Positions 45,107-55,058 are shown, counted from the stretch's first letter. The stretch: DNA of 64,000 nucleotides from Terasakiella pusilla DSM 6293 (GCF_000688235.1 NZ_JHYO01000018.1:1-64000), one strand, 5' to 3'. The notes: generated from the letters alone by a model not told the origin. Numbers and translations: made by a program.

Positions 45107-45207
45107 CGTGCTTGCCTTAATTTTTTACCAACAGAGACCTGTTATAGAAGTGCAGTATACCCAAATGAACCTGTTTGTCATTTGGGTATCACAAAATAAC
45201 GGCAGAT

Positions 45208-46488
45208 TTATGAACGATTGGCTTCTTCAATCCGGTTGAAGTAACGGTTAATAGACGTTTTGATCGTTTCCGCCAGTTTTGTGCGATGAGATTTGGAACG
45301 CAACGCCCGTTCATCATACTTGTTGGACAAGAATCCAAGCTCGATCAACACAGCCGGCACGTCTGGTGCCTTAAGTACTGCAAAGCCGGCAAAACGGTGC
45401 GGATTACGCAGCACCTTGCTGGAAGTTGACAGGTCCTTCACCAACGTCTCGGCAAACCGGGACGATTGATTTTTGGTATCACGCTGCGCCATATCCAGCA
45501 AAATAAAACTGAGATCGTCTGATGTGGAAGTCAAATCAAACCCTGCAATCAAATCAGCCTTATTCTCACGATCCGCAAGGGCTTGGGCCTCCTTGTCCGA
45601 GGCACGCTCTGACAGGGTGTAAACCGATGCCCCGCGCACCCCCCGATCCTTAAACGTATCGGCATGCAGCGAAATAAACAGGTCAGCCCCTGCCCGTCTG
45701 GCGATCGCTGTACGTTCCCGTAGCGGAATAAAGACATCGCGATCACGGGTCATCACGACTTTATAGCGCCCCGTGCGTTCCAGTTTGTCGCGGAGTTCAC
45801 GGGCAATGGCTAGCGTAATATGTTTCTCATACGATCCGCTTACACCGCTTGCGCCCGGATCAACTCCGCCATGACCGGCATCCAGAACCACAACATGCTT
45901 GCTGCTTTTATTCGGTTTTTTCGGCGGGGTCATCACAGGGACACGGGCCTGTTCCACATTACCCTGCACGTTTGGTGCGGCAGCGGCACTGACAGAGGCA
46001 GGCGTTGGATACTCCGCCGGTTTCATCATTGCCATAAAATTGGCACGGCTGGTCGGCACAAGATCCATGACAAAACGCCAGTTTTTAACCTGTCCACGCG
46101 GTGCCAGCATCATGGTGTTTTTGATCTGTACCGGCGACTTTGCATCCAGCACAATGCGGGAAACGCCGGTCTTAAACAAACCATAACGAAAACCGCTTAG
46201 CGCCCCGTACATGCGGGGATTAAACCCTTTGGGCAGTTGCCAGGCCAATTCCGGAAAATCCACAACAACGCGATACGGGTCAGCCAATGTCGTCAGGTTA
46301 AATTCAACCTGATCACTCAGTTCCATTACAAAACGGGTGTAATCGGGGTGTTCCCCAATACGCACACTTTGGACCACTGGCATCAGCCCGTCCTGCGCCG
46401 GACTCTCCTTAAAGAATCCAAAAACGCAAACAAGCACCAGTAACAGTTTGAAAACAGGTGTTATTATGGAATTGTGTCTGAACATCAC
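45208..46488 (-). CDS. amiC: N-acetylmuramoyl-L-alanine amidase (AMIN-Amidase_3)
   Basis: Periplasmic zinc amidase (426 residues) that cleaves septal peptidoglycan. A signal sequence is followed by an AMIN domain (about 40-150) for septal targeting, then a Pro/Ala-rich linker. The Amidase_3 domain has zinc ligands in DAGHGGVDPG, the conserved Glu of YEKHI and SLHAD, with the catalytic Glu in LIELGFLSN. The name follows the E. coli AMIN-type amidases and is by analogy. Confidence 0.9.
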   Translation of the reverse strand: MMFRHNSIITPVFKLLLVLVCVFGFFKESPAQDGLMPVVQSVRIGEHPDYTRFVMELSDQVEFNLTTLADPYRVVVDFPELAWQLPKGFNPRMYGALSGFRYGLFKTGVSRIVLDAKSPVQIKNTMMLAPRGQVKNWRFVMDLVPTSRANFMAMMKPAEYPTPASVSAAAAPNVQGNVEQARVPVMTPPKKPNKSSKHVVVLDAGHGGVDPGASGVSGSYEKHITLAIARELRDKLERTGRYKVVMTRDRDVFIPLRERTAIARRAGADLFISLHADTFKDRGVRGASVYTLSERASDKEAQALADRENKADLIAGFDLTSTSDDLSFILLDMAQRDTKNQSSRFAETLVKDLSTSSKVLRNPHRFAGFAVLKAPDVPAVLIELGFLSNKYDERALRSKSHRTKLAETIKTSINRYFNRIEEANRS

Positions 46489-47046
46489 GGCATCAATTTT
46501 ATTTACAACATAATCGCAATATCGCCAGCGACTCCTTTGATTTACTCCATTTTCCCCTCTATTCGCAAGTAGAGAATAACTGGGGTATAAAAGATAAAAT
46601 GAAAGAAAAATCGCTATTGGACCTATAAGAGCATTGTGTAATTAATTTCCTACCGTTATGTTAACGACCGCGTGAAAAAGCGCTCTTATCTGTAAAAGTT
46701 TCCGATGTGTGGGGTACAGTCCTTGTTTCTCCACTTTATATTCAACGACCGGAAAAGTTAATCAGCCCTGAGTTCACGCCGATTTGACGCAATATTGATT
46801 GTGCAAACGCAGCGCTTGAAACGACTATTGATACTATATTCGAGGTTTTGATGCTGGCAAGAGCAGACCATAACACCAAAACGGCTGACAGAAAATGTTC
46901 TGTGCATCCCTTTGGCATGGGCGCCGCCAGTATTTCGACCATTTATTTTTCTACAAAATATCGCAGTCTCACGTCATCGGGTTCAGCTTGTTATTTCTTA
47001 CGCTCCCCTAACAGACTGGTCACTGCACACTGGAGTTACAAGCCTA
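46489..47046 (+). other. long rne leader / divergent amiC-rne promoter region
   Basis: A 558-base stretch without a convincing gene between divergent amiC and rne. It includes the presumed promoters and an rne leader that could be several hundred bases. RNase E levels in other bacteria are autoregulated through structure in the rne leader, so the same is possible here, but no specific hairpin was identified by eye. Short open frames in the region lack ribosome sites. Confidence 0.5.
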
Positions 47047-49767
47047 ATGGCAACCAAACGCATGTTAATCGATGCGACGCATCCGGAAGAGACCCGGGTC
47101 GTCGTCGTCGATGGAAATCGTCTGAACGAACTTGAATTTGAATCTGCTTCACGCAAACAACTCAAAGGCAATATCTATCTCGCTAAAGTCACTCGTGTAG
47201 AACCCAGCCTGCAGGCCGCCTTTGTTGAATATGGCGGCAATCGACACGGCTTTTTGGCGTTCAACGAGATTCACCCGGACTACTATCAAATCCCGGTTTC
47301 CGACCGTGAAGAATTTGAAGCCGATCTGGAAGATGACAACGACGAGCTGGACGCAAAACCAGAAGACGACGTTGAAGAAAGCGGCGCGGACGATAGCGAT
47401 CAGGTGGAACATATCCGCCCTCATTACCGCAACCAACGCCGTTACAAAATTCAGGAAGTCATCAAGAAGCGCCAGATCATTCTGGTACAGGTGGTTAAGG
47501 AAGAACGCGGCAATAAAGGCGCGGCCCTGACGACCTATCTGTCTTTGGCTGGTCGTTATTGCGTCCTGATGCCAAACACGGATAAAGGTGGCGGGATTTC
47601 CCGTAAAATCTCCAACGCTAAAGACCGTAAGCGTTTGAAATCTGTTCTTTCCGAACTGTCTATCCCAAAAGGAACAGCCGTGATCGTAAGAACGGCTGGG
47701 GCGGAACGTTCCAAAGCGGAGATCAAACGCGACTTTGAATATCTGATGCGCCTGTGGTCCAACATTCGTGATGTGACGCTGCAAAGTCAGGCCCCTTCAT
47801 TAATTTATGAAGAAGCCAACCTGATCAAACGCTCCATCCGCGATATGTACAGCCGCGACATCGACGAAGTACTGGTCGAAGGTGAAGAAGGCTACCGCAC
47901 AGCTAAGGACTTCATGAAGATGTTGATCCCCAGTCATGCAAAAAAGGTTCAGCCTTATCGTGATGAAACGCAAATCCCGCTGTATCACCGCTATCAGGTA
48001 GAAGGGCAGCTGGATGCGATGCACAGCCCGATCGTGCAACTTCCCTCCGGCGGTTATATCGTCATCAACCCAACCGAAGCCTTGGTTGCGATTGACGTAA
48101 ACTCCGGTCGTTCAACAAAAGAACGCAACATTGAGGAAACAGCCCTCAAGACAAACATCGAAGCGGCCGACGAAATCGCACGCTCCTTACGTCTTCGTGA
48201 TCTTGCGGGTCTTGTAGTTGTCGACTTCATCGATATGGAGATCTCACGCAACCAGGCCGCTGTTGAACGCCGCATCAAGGATGCGATGAAGAATGATCGC
48301 GCCCGTATCCAAATCGGTCGTATCAGCCCGTTTGGCCTGCTGGAGATGTCACGTCAACGCCTGCGTCCAAGCTTTACGGAAACAAGTACACATACCTGCC
48401 ACGTCTGTCAGGGCACAGGGGTCACACGTTCGCTTGAATCAACTGTTCTACATGTCCTGCGCGTGATTGAAGAAGAAGGCATCCGCCGTCGTTCCGAAGA
48501 AGTGATCGTGCATGTACCGAACGAGGTAGCACTTTACATCCTCAACCAAAAGCGTACCCAGTTGGCAGCCATTGAACAACGCTACCAAATGCAGGTTCAA
48601 CTTTCTGGCGATGACACATTGATCGCACCGGCCTACCGTCTGGAGCGCCTGAAGACCAAGCAAGGCGGCGACGCAGTCGTCGTGCGTCCCTTAGGTCCGG
48701 AAGATTCAACACAGTTTGAAAATATCAAAAGTGAAGTTCTGGAAAACAACGACGAAGATCAAGAAGGCGATGGTCGCAAGCGCCGCCGCCGCCGCCGTGG
48801 TCGTCGTCGTAAGTCCGATAACCAGACGGACGAGATGGATGCAGAGATCATCGAAAACGAGGAAGAACTTTCCGAAGAAGACGATGATGAAGATAAACCG
48901 CGCAAACGTCGCCGCCGTGGCAAACGCGGTGGTCGCCGTCGCACACGCCGCAACCCGGACGATGAGACGGATCTGGATGGCGAAGACCTATCTGATGAGG
49001 ACAGAGCTTACGATGAGTCATCAGAAGAGGAAGAAGCGGGTGAGCAGCCTGAGCGCGAAGAAGGTGAAGACAAGCCAAGACGTCGTCCGCGTCGCCGTGG
49101 CATGCGTCGCCGTCGTCCCGACACAGAGGAAACGGCTGACGTAAGTACTGAAGTCGCTGCAGAAGTAAGTTCTCCTTCTGACGACACAGTAGCTGAAGCC
49201 CCTGCCCCTGCGCCAGAAGCATCTGTTAAAACAGCAACCGTCGAGGAAGAAGCAGCACCGGCACAAGAAGAGGCGCCGAAACCGCGTCGTCGGACACGTG
49301 CAAAGCCTGCTGCAAAAGCCGAAGCGGCTGATACTGCCGAAACTTCACAAGAAGCAACAGCAGACGTTGCAGAAGAAGCACCGAAAAAACCGCGTACACG
49401 CCGTCGGGCTGCCCCGAAAGCCAAAGCCGCTGTAACGGATGAAGCGACTTCTGTTGACGCTGCTGAAGCAAGCGAAGAAACCAAGCCAACCCGCCGCCCG
49501 ACACGTCGTCGCACGACAAAGGCAGCGGAGGGTACACCTGACGCAACAGAAGATAAGCCGAAGCCAGCCCCGCGCAGACGCGCAGCCGCTAAAGCCGATT
49601 CTGTCGCATCTGAGCCGAAGAAGGAAGAAGCGAAAGCCGAACCTAAAGCGCCAGAAGTGGAAACAAAGGTTGTTGCCACAACAGCAGTAACCGTAAAATC
49701 AAGTGACGGCAGCCTTGAGGAAGTCACTGAAGATAAACCAAAACGTAAAGGTTGGTGGAGCCGTTAA
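47047..49767 (+). CDS. rne: ribonuclease E
   Basis: Essential endoribonuclease that starts mRNA decay and processes rRNA and tRNA; about 906 residues. The start is the ATG at 47047 with GGAG upstream; the longer open frame to 46912 has no site. The S1 domain (about 38-160) has an acidic insertion typical of alphaproteobacteria. The catalytic core has DVNSGR and DFIDMEISRN with the metal-binding Asp residues, and the zinc-link is CHVCQGTG. The C-terminal third is a disordered scaffold of alternating acidic and Arg-rich blocks (KRRRRRRG, KPRRRPRR), likely binding RNA and degradosome partners. Confidence 0.95.
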   Translation: MATKRMLIDATHPEETRVVVVDGNRLNELEFESASRKQLKGNIYLAKVTRVEPSLQAAFVEYGGNRHGFLAFNEIHPDYYQIPVSDREEFEADLEDDNDELDAKPEDDVEESGADDSDQVEHIRPHYRNQRRYKIQEVIKKRQIILVQVVKEERGNKGAALTTYLSLAGRYCVLMPNTDKGGGISRKISNAKDRKRLKSVLSELSIPKGTAVIVRTAGAERSKAEIKRDFEYLMRLWSNIRDVTLQSQAPSLIYEEANLIKRSIRDMYSRDIDEVLVEGEEGYRTAKDFMKMLIPSHAKKVQPYRDETQIPLYHRYQVEGQLDAMHSPIVQLPSGGYIVINPTEALVAIDVNSGRSTKERNIEETALKTNIEAADEIARSLRLRDLAGLVVVDFIDMEISRNQAAVERRIKDAMKNDRARIQIGRISPFGLLEMSRQRLRPSFTETSTHTCHVCQGTGVTRSLESTVLHVLRVIEEEGIRRRSEEVIVHVPNEVALYILNQKRTQLAAIEQRYQMQVQLSGDDTLIAPAYRLERLKTKQGGDAVVVRPLGPEDSTQFENIKSEVLENNDEDQEGDGRKRRRRRRGRRRKSDNQTDEMDAEIIENEEELSEEDDDEDKPRKRRRRGKRGGRRRTRRNPDDETDLDGEDLSDEDRAYDESSEEEEAGEQPEREEGEDKPRRRPRRRGMRRRRPDTEETADVSTEVAAEVSSPSDDTVAEAPAPAPEASVKTATVEEEAAPAQEEAPKPRRRTRAKPAAKAEAADTAETSQEATADVAEEAPKKPRTRRRAAPKAKAAVTDEATSVDAAEASEETKPTRRPTRRRTTKAAEGTPDATEDKPKPAPRRRAAAKADSVASEPKKEEAKAEPKAPEVETKVVATTAVTVKSSDGSLEEVTEDKPKRKGWWSR

Positions 49768-49791
49768 GGCAAATCAACCAATATAAAGTAT

Positions 49792-49828
49792 AAGGCCGGA
49801 TACCTGAAAATGGTATCCGGCCTTTTTT
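49792..49828 (+). terminator. terminator of rne
   Basis: A 13-bp perfect stem (aaggccggatacc / ggtatccggcctt) followed by a run of T, 25 bases after the stop. Confidence 0.95.
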
Positions 49829-49921
49829 AATTTGATTTCCCGTAATACTTCAGGTTAAAGTACACAAAAAATATGCTATTGAGACGCGTCCGACGACAAC
49901 ACTTTATTTTCGGAATATGAG

Positions 49922-50080
49922 ATGTCTACAAAGATCAAATGCGGCGACTGCGTACACTGTGAAAAGTGTCACCTCTTTCAACAGATCAAGGGATTTACAG
50001 ATTTCCCCAGCTTTACAAAAAACGCGCTGAACAGATGCGACTGGTACTCTTTACACAAGACCACCAGCCCGCACCCCTGA
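49922..50080 (+). CDS. 52-residue cysteine-rich protein
   Basis: A short frame encoding 52 residues with four cysteines in a CxxCxxCxxC cluster near the start (KCGDCVHCEKCH) and a fifth in NRCDWY. The ordered motif, the coding-like composition and a position between a strong terminator and the end of the next gene argue that it is real. It may bind zinc or an Fe-S cluster. The ribosome site (GGAATATGAG) is weak. Family not recognised. Confidence 0.6.
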   Translation: MSTKIKCGDCVHCEKCHLFQQIKGFTDFPSFTKNALNRCDWYSLHKTTSPHP

Positions 50081-50087
50081 TCTATCC

Positions 50088-51236
50088 CTACTTCAAATAC
50101 GCTTGTAAGCGTTTTGCAGCTTCGCGCATCTGCTCGAAACTGCCAGCGTAGGAGAAGCGCATGAAATGGTCCCCCCGTGCGCTGTCAAAGTCTACGCCCG
50201 GCGTTGTGGCAACACCTGTCTTTTCCAATATATCACGGCAAAAAGCCTGTGAGTCATTGGTTAAATGCGCCACATCACTATAGATATAAAAAGCCCCATC
50301 ACTAGGGGCGAGTTTGGTAAAGCCAGCCTTTGGTAGCTCGTTCAGCAACAGCTCACGGTTCTTGGCGTACAGGGCCACATTCGCTTCAGCTTCTTCCATA
50401 CAGTCAAAGGCCGCAACCCCACCATATTGTGAAAGTGTCGGGGCGGAAATAAACATGTTTTGCGCCAGACATTCCACCGGACGGACCATATTTTCAGGCA
50501 CAACCATCCAGCCCAGTCGCCAGCCCGTCATCGAAAAATATTTAGAGAAGCTGTTGATCAGAATCACATTGTCGCTAAATTCAACCGCCGTATTCGCCCG
50601 CTGATCATAGGTAATCCCGTGATAAATCTCATCAGAGATAAAACGGATTCCCTTTTGGTCACAATAGGCACACAGGATTTGCAAGTCAGCCGTAGACAAC
50701 ATACTGCCTGTCGGGTTGCCCGGACTAGCCACGATCAATCCATCCAGATCAACGCCAAGATTATCCAAAATCTCAGGTGTCGGCTGAAAGTGCGTGTCCG
50801 GCCCTACTTCAATTTCAATCGGTTGATAGCCAAGGGCGCGCAAGATATTGCGATAAGCCGGATATCCCGGTGCGGTCAGGCCAATCTTGTCACCTGGTTC
50901 AAACGCACATAGAAAGGACAGCAAAAAGCCGGTGGACGACCCCGTTGTCACCACAACACGATGCGCAGGCACATCCACATTATAATAATCTTTATAATGC
51001 TGGGAGATCCGTTCACGCAAAGGCGCAATACCCAAAGCATCCGTATAGCCGATCTTATCACTCAACAAGGCCTTTTGAGTGGCTTCAATGACCTTTTGTG
51101 GTGCGCCAGTACTCGGTTGACCGACCTCAAGGTGGATCACATCATCGCCCTTGGCTTCGCGTTCATTGGCGGCCCGCAACACGTCCATCACGATAAAAGG
51201 CGCGACGGTGCCACGTTTTGCAATCTTTAAAGTCAT
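50088..51236 (-). CDS. class I/II pyridoxal-phosphate aminotransferase
   Basis: A 382-residue fold-type I aminotransferase. PLP lysine in the SFSKYFSMTGWRLGW motif near residue 233, SPGNPTGS near 170 and the C-terminal Arg region (FMRFSYAG). It resembles the aspartate/branched-chain aminotransferase group; the exact amino acid is not clear. Its ATG overlaps the stop of the upstream gamma-glutamyltransferase-like gene (TAATG), so the two are coupled and may act on related substrates. Confidence 0.88.
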   Translation of the reverse strand: MTLKIAKRGTVAPFIVMDVLRAANEREAKGDDVIHLEVGQPSTGAPQKVIEATQKALLSDKIGYTDALGIAPLRERISQHYKDYYNVDVPAHRVVVTTGSSTGFLLSFLCAFEPGDKIGLTAPGYPAYRNILRALGYQPIEIEVGPDTHFQPTPEILDNLGVDLDGLIVASPGNPTGSMLSTADLQILCAYCDQKGIRFISDEIYHGITYDQRANTAVEFSDNVILINSFSKYFSMTGWRLGWMVVPENMVRPVECLAQNMFISAPTLSQYGGVAAFDCMEEAEANVALYAKNRELLLNELPKAGFTKLAPSDGAFYIYSDVAHLTNDSQAFCRDILEKTGVATTPGVDFDSARGDHFMRFSYAGSFEQMREAAKRLQAYLK

Positions 51237-52915
51237 TAATCTGTTCCTACTGCAAGACCATACGCACGGGGATCACTCAGTGTACGACAACTCCCCGGAT
51301 TAACTGGAATCCCTGCCGGACATATGATCGCATTGACAATGCCCAGACCTTCCACAGGATCTGTTGCGTGCCCCTTGGCTTGCAAGTCAGACACCACGTC
51401 ACCGGACAAGTGACCTTCATAGAAAACCTTATCCGGTGCCCCGCCATGATGCACACGCGCTTGGCTCATGGCTTCTTGCGGGTCCTGCCCGCCCATAATG
51501 CTGCGCGCAGCAACAGACACAAGCGCTGTCGGTGCCACAACACCGCGCGAGGCAGCGCCCACGAAATAAATCTCGTTCACATTCTCGTTCACCAGCACCA
51601 TCGGACCAAGCGACATCGGACCGCGTCCATTCAGACCTGGCAATGCAGACAGCAAGACACCTGTCCCGGGCGCTGTACGCCCCACACCAAACCCATTGTT
51701 CATGGTGACGTTACACGCCACACCAGACCCAAACCGGTCAACCGCAACCAAGCTTAGGGCGGAGGGGGATTCTGGTGTCAGTTTTGGGGCAGCAGACAAG
51801 GTATTGGCCGGTTGATGACTGTTTTCATTAAACCCGTTCATCAATTTTTCAATGTGGCCTTCGCTTGTCAGCTCCTCAACAGCAACCTGACTGGCACCAT
51901 TAGGCATCACCCAATGTGCGCGGTCCCCGAAGGCCCGCATGGACATTTCTGCCAATAGGTGCGCACGTTCGCTTTCACTAGCCCCCGTAAAATCACCGTT
52001 TTCAGCCAACATGGACCAAATTTGTGCCCCAACCACACCAGCGGCGGCGGCCGGTGGCGCGAAATGAGCTGTTTTATATTCGTAGGGCTGGCTTTTCACC
52101 GTCTCACGCCATTGCGGCAAGGCATCGCGCAAATCTTCCAGTGTCATTTGTCCACCAGCTTGCCCAACCGCTTCGACAAAACGACGTGCAAACGGCCCGA
52201 CATACAACGCCCCCGGACCTTTGGTGCGAATTTCCGTCAGGGTCGCGGCAAGATCAAGCTGTTTAATCACATCGCCTTCACGAACCGGCTGACCATCGGC
52301 TTTCTGGAAAACCCGCGCACTTTCCGGGTCGCGTATTAGAGCTGTTCCAACCGGTTTCAATTCCGCTGCCAGAGCGCGCGACACCTGTGTGCCAAATCGT
52401 GCCAGGTTCTCTGCCGGTGCAATCAATTGCCCCCACTGCAAGTCACCATAACGCGATTGCAGGATAAAAAATCCACGTGCATTCATCGGTACACCAACAT
52501 ACCGTTCTGCACCCGCTGTCAGGTTTGATGGCACCTTTGTCAAAAAGTCCAGTGCCTCTGTTGTTGCCGTTTTATTGTCATGCACAACACACACACCGCC
52601 GCCACCAAGGCTTGCCGAAGCGGGCATCGTAACAGCAGAGGCGAAATACATCGCCGTTACCGCATCAGCCGCCGTACCGCCCGCCGACAGAACATCACGA
52701 CCAATCAGGGCGGCGCGAGGTTCATCAGCAACAACACCGCCAAGAAACCCTTTCACAAATCCGACCTTGCCCCTATCTTCTTCATCAGTAGTGAAGCTAC
52801 ACGCAACGAGCGCGACTGTCATTGTGCAGACTGCCAATTGACGCGTATAACGATGCAGGTTAGCGTGTAAACCTGTAGACTTTTTAAAACGGTGGAAAAC
52901 AGTGCGTAAAACCAT
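51236..52915 (-). CDS. gamma-glutamyltransferase homologue lacking the catalytic threonine
   Basis: A 559-residue GGT-fold protein, probably an exported lipoprotein (hydrophobic segment ending VALVAC, Cys39, after a basic stretch). Large-subunit features include SASLGGGGVCVVHD and a Lys/Asp region resembling GGT. The small subunit shows APGTGVLLS, GPMVLV and ARVHHGG. At the autoprocessing site, where active GGTs read TTH.SVVD, this protein reads SALSLVAVD, so the nucleophilic Thr is absent. It may not self-cleave or hydrolyse glutathione. The start at 52915 overlaps the divergent gene by 14 bases. Confidence 0.82.
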   Translation of the reverse strand: MVLRTVFHRFKKSTGLHANLHRYTRQLAVCTMTVALVACSFTTDEEDRGKVGFVKGFLGGVVADEPRAALIGRDVLSAGGTAADAVTAMYFASAVTMPASASLGGGGVCVVHDNKTATTEALDFLTKVPSNLTAGAERYVGVPMNARGFFILQSRYGDLQWGQLIAPAENLARFGTQVSRALAAELKPVGTALIRDPESARVFQKADGQPVREGDVIKQLDLAATLTEIRTKGPGALYVGPFARRFVEAVGQAGGQMTLEDLRDALPQWRETVKSQPYEYKTAHFAPPAAAAGVVGAQIWSMLAENGDFTGASESERAHLLAEMSMRAFGDRAHWVMPNGASQVAVEELTSEGHIEKLMNGFNENSHQPANTLSAAPKLTPESPSALSLVAVDRFGSGVACNVTMNNGFGVGRTAPGTGVLLSALPGLNGRGPMSLGPMVLVNENVNEIYFVGAASRGVVAPTALVSVAARSIMGGQDPQEAMSQARVHHGGAPDKVFYEGHLSGDVVSDLQAKGHATDPVEGLGIVNAIICPAGIPVNPGSCRTLSDPRAYGLAVGTD

Positions 52916-54251
52916 AAAAATTCTTTTCTTACTTGCCTGTTGGACTCTATCCCTTCCCGTATCGAGCGCCGCAAAAGCGGGATCGATTTCTTTTATCCGG
53001 GATGCGGAAATCGAAAATATTATCGCCTTATACTCAAAACCCGTTTTTGAAGCCGCAGGTCTTGCCGCCGATAACGTTGAAATCTATCTGGTAAACGATA
53101 GTAGACTCAATGCTTTTGTTGCCGGTGGACAAAAACTGTTCATACATACAGGCCTTTTGCAACGTGCGCGCACCCCAGAACAGGTGATTGGCGTCATCGC
53201 ACACGAAAGCGGTCACATCGCCGGGGGACACTTATCGCGCATTCGCCAAAAAATGAAGGGGGTCCCCGCCGAATCGATCATCGGCTTTATACTGGGGGGC
53301 GCCGCTGCCATGGCGGGGGAAGCCGGTGCGGGTGCTGCCATCATGTTTGGCGGTCAAGAAGCAGCGCAAAGATCGCTTTTAAGCTACAGCCGGATGGAAG
53401 AAGGTTCCGCCGATCAGGCCGCCATCAAATATCTGGACGACATTGGCATTTCTTCGCGCGGGTTGCTGGAATTTTTTGAAATTCTCAAACGCGATGAAGT
53501 CACTAAAACGTCGGAGCAAAACCCCTACATCCGGTCTCACCCGTTAACTGGTGAACGTGTGAACGCTATTCGTGCCCATGTGGAAGCCTCCCCTTACAAG
53601 GACCGTAAATTAGGCAAAGAATACCGCGACATGCACAATCGTATGCGCGCCAAACTGGATGCCTTTTTACTATCGCCCGCCCATACATTGCGCCTTTACC
53701 CTGTCGGGGATAATAGTATCCCTGCCCGCTATGCCCGCGCCGGGGCCTATCACAAAGACGGACGACTGGAACAAGCAATTATGGAAGTTGACAGCCTGAT
53801 TGCCGAAATGCCGGATGATCCCTATTTTCATGAACTTAAGGGCCAGATTTATTTTGAAAACGGCCAGTTGGATGACGCTGTCATTTCGTATGAAAAAGCG
53901 GTTGAACTAAAGCCTAACACACCTCTGCTGTTGCTGGGTCTGGGCCGCAGTTATCTGGAACAAAACGATCCCGCAAAACTCAACCAAGCTATCGAAATGC
54001 TGGAACGAACCGTCCATAACGATAAAGAATACGCTTTTGCCTGGCGTCAACTCGGCATCGCTTACGGCAAGGCCGAACGTATGGCAGAAAGCTCCCTCGC
54101 CCTTGCGGAAGAAGCCTTCCTGCAACGGCGCTACAAGGACTCCCAATTCCTTGCCAACCGCGCTGAACAGGGGCTTAAAGTCGGATCACGGGAATGGCTA
54201 CAGGCACAGGATATCCGTCTGACCTCTGAAAGACTGTTGAAGAAAAAATAA
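52902..54251 (+). CDS. M48 zinc metalloprotease with TPRs (BepA-like)
   Basis: Periplasmic protease/chaperone of 449 residues. It starts at a GTG, with a signal peptide ending SSAAKA-G. The M48 zinc motif is HESGH, with a downstream Glu ligand in EEGSADQ. The C-terminal half (about 265-445) is TPR repeats (AKYARAGAYHKDG-like, then LLLLGLGRSYLEQ). This layout matches BepA, which degrades or assists LptD and other outer membrane proteins. It overlaps the divergent GGT-like gene and precedes a lipoprotein gene. Confidence 0.88.
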   Translation: MRKTIKILFLLACWTLSLPVSSAAKAGSISFIRDAEIENIIALYSKPVFEAAGLAADNVEIYLVNDSRLNAFVAGGQKLFIHTGLLQRARTPEQVIGVIAHESGHIAGGHLSRIRQKMKGVPAESIIGFILGGAAAMAGEAGAGAAIMFGGQEAAQRSLLSYSRMEEGSADQAAIKYLDDIGISSRGLLEFFEILKRDEVTKTSEQNPYIRSHPLTGERVNAIRAHVEASPYKDRKLGKEYRDMHNRMRAKLDAFLLSPAHTLRLYPVGDNSIPARYARAGAYHKDGRLEQAIMEVDSLIAEMPDDPYFHELKGQIYFENGQLDDAVISYEKAVELKPNTPLLLLGLGRSYLEQNDPAKLNQAIEMLERTVHNDKEYAFAWRQLGIAYGKAERMAESSLALAEEAFLQRRYKDSQFLANRAEQGLKVGSREWLQAQDIRLTSERLLKKK

Positions 54252-54254
54252 CCC

Positions 54255-54986
54255 ATGCGCACGTTGATCCTTCTTCTCTTCCCCCTCCTCCTCGCTGGCT
54301 GTTATGAAACAGCCCCGACGAAAGAGCTGGTTATTGGAAAAGGAAGTCGGATCGACGTACTGAACAGCCGACATCATTTTGCGCCAAACCATATTCCCGC
54401 AGGCTGGGTCATCGAAGGGCGAGATAAAGAGACTGTTTTTTCCAACCGGGGTAAACTCCCCAACATCTATATGAACCGCCGCGATGGAGTGAAAGGCGTC
54501 CATATCCAAAGTGGACAAGCCGACTTTGTCCTTGCGCGTTATCAGGATACGCGGGTGCTGGTTACCCCCTTTCTTGTCTGGAACTGGCATGTGTCAGAAC
54601 ATAACGGCCTGCATCACCCTGTTCGGCTGCTCGTTGGATTTTACGGGGGAAACCCACAAAGCCCGCCCTTGCAAGGGGACCGGATGGTGTGGCACGGCGA
54701 CGGGCTCCCGCCGTTTGATCGGGTACTCGCCATTGGCTATGACCAGACCGCCCTCAAACGCGGCAATCTCTATCCCATGGGACAGGTGAAATATTATGTC
54801 CAACGTGGGGGACTGGAACAGACAAACCGATGGCATAACGAAGCCGTCGATCTCTCCCTCCTCTATCAACAAGCTTGGCCCACCGATCATGTCGGGACAG
54901 CCAAAATCACCTTCATCGGCATGGCAAGTACCCCCAGTGCCGACGATGGCGGTATCACATTTTCGACAATTGACCTGATCCGCTAA
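54255..54986 (+). CDS. DUF3047-like lipoprotein
   Basis: A 243-residue predicted lipoprotein (lipobox LLAGC, Cys16). The mature part is beta-rich with Trp/His-rich stretches (LVWNWHVSEH and a later ALKRGNLYPMG) suggesting the DUF3047 family. That family has no known function. It begins three bases after the M48 gene's stop, so they are probably translationally linked. It may also act on the envelope. Confidence 0.7.
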   Translation: MRTLILLLFPLLLAGCYETAPTKELVIGKGSRIDVLNSRHHFAPNHIPAGWVIEGRDKETVFSNRGKLPNIYMNRRDGVKGVHIQSGQADFVLARYQDTRVLVTPFLVWNWHVSEHNGLHHPVRLLVGFYGGNPQSPPLQGDRMVWHGDGLPPFDRVLAIGYDQTALKRGNLYPMGQVKYYVQRGGLEQTNRWHNEAVDLSLLYQQAWPTDHVGTAKITFIGMASTPSADDGGITFSTIDLIR

Positions 54987-55058
54987 GTCTAGCCTTGTCT
55001 TCTCTTGTTTGCTGTACCATGATGCCCACAACTTTTCCTAATAAACAGAGACATAAAA

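Noticed and set aside
46742-46942. 66-residue minus-strand frame in the rne leader
   Set aside because: No ribosome site and no motif; it lies antisense to the rne leader and has low-complexity hydrophobic runs.
48777-49110. Direct repeats in the rne C-terminal region as a possible CRISPR or satellite repeat
   Set aside because: They are codon-level repeats of Arg-rich and acidic blocks inside one reading frame with no regular spacer.
48716-49727. Several long frames on both strands within the 3' part of rne
   Set aside because: They are shadows of the repetitive Arg/Lys/Glu codon pattern in the RNase E scaffold region.
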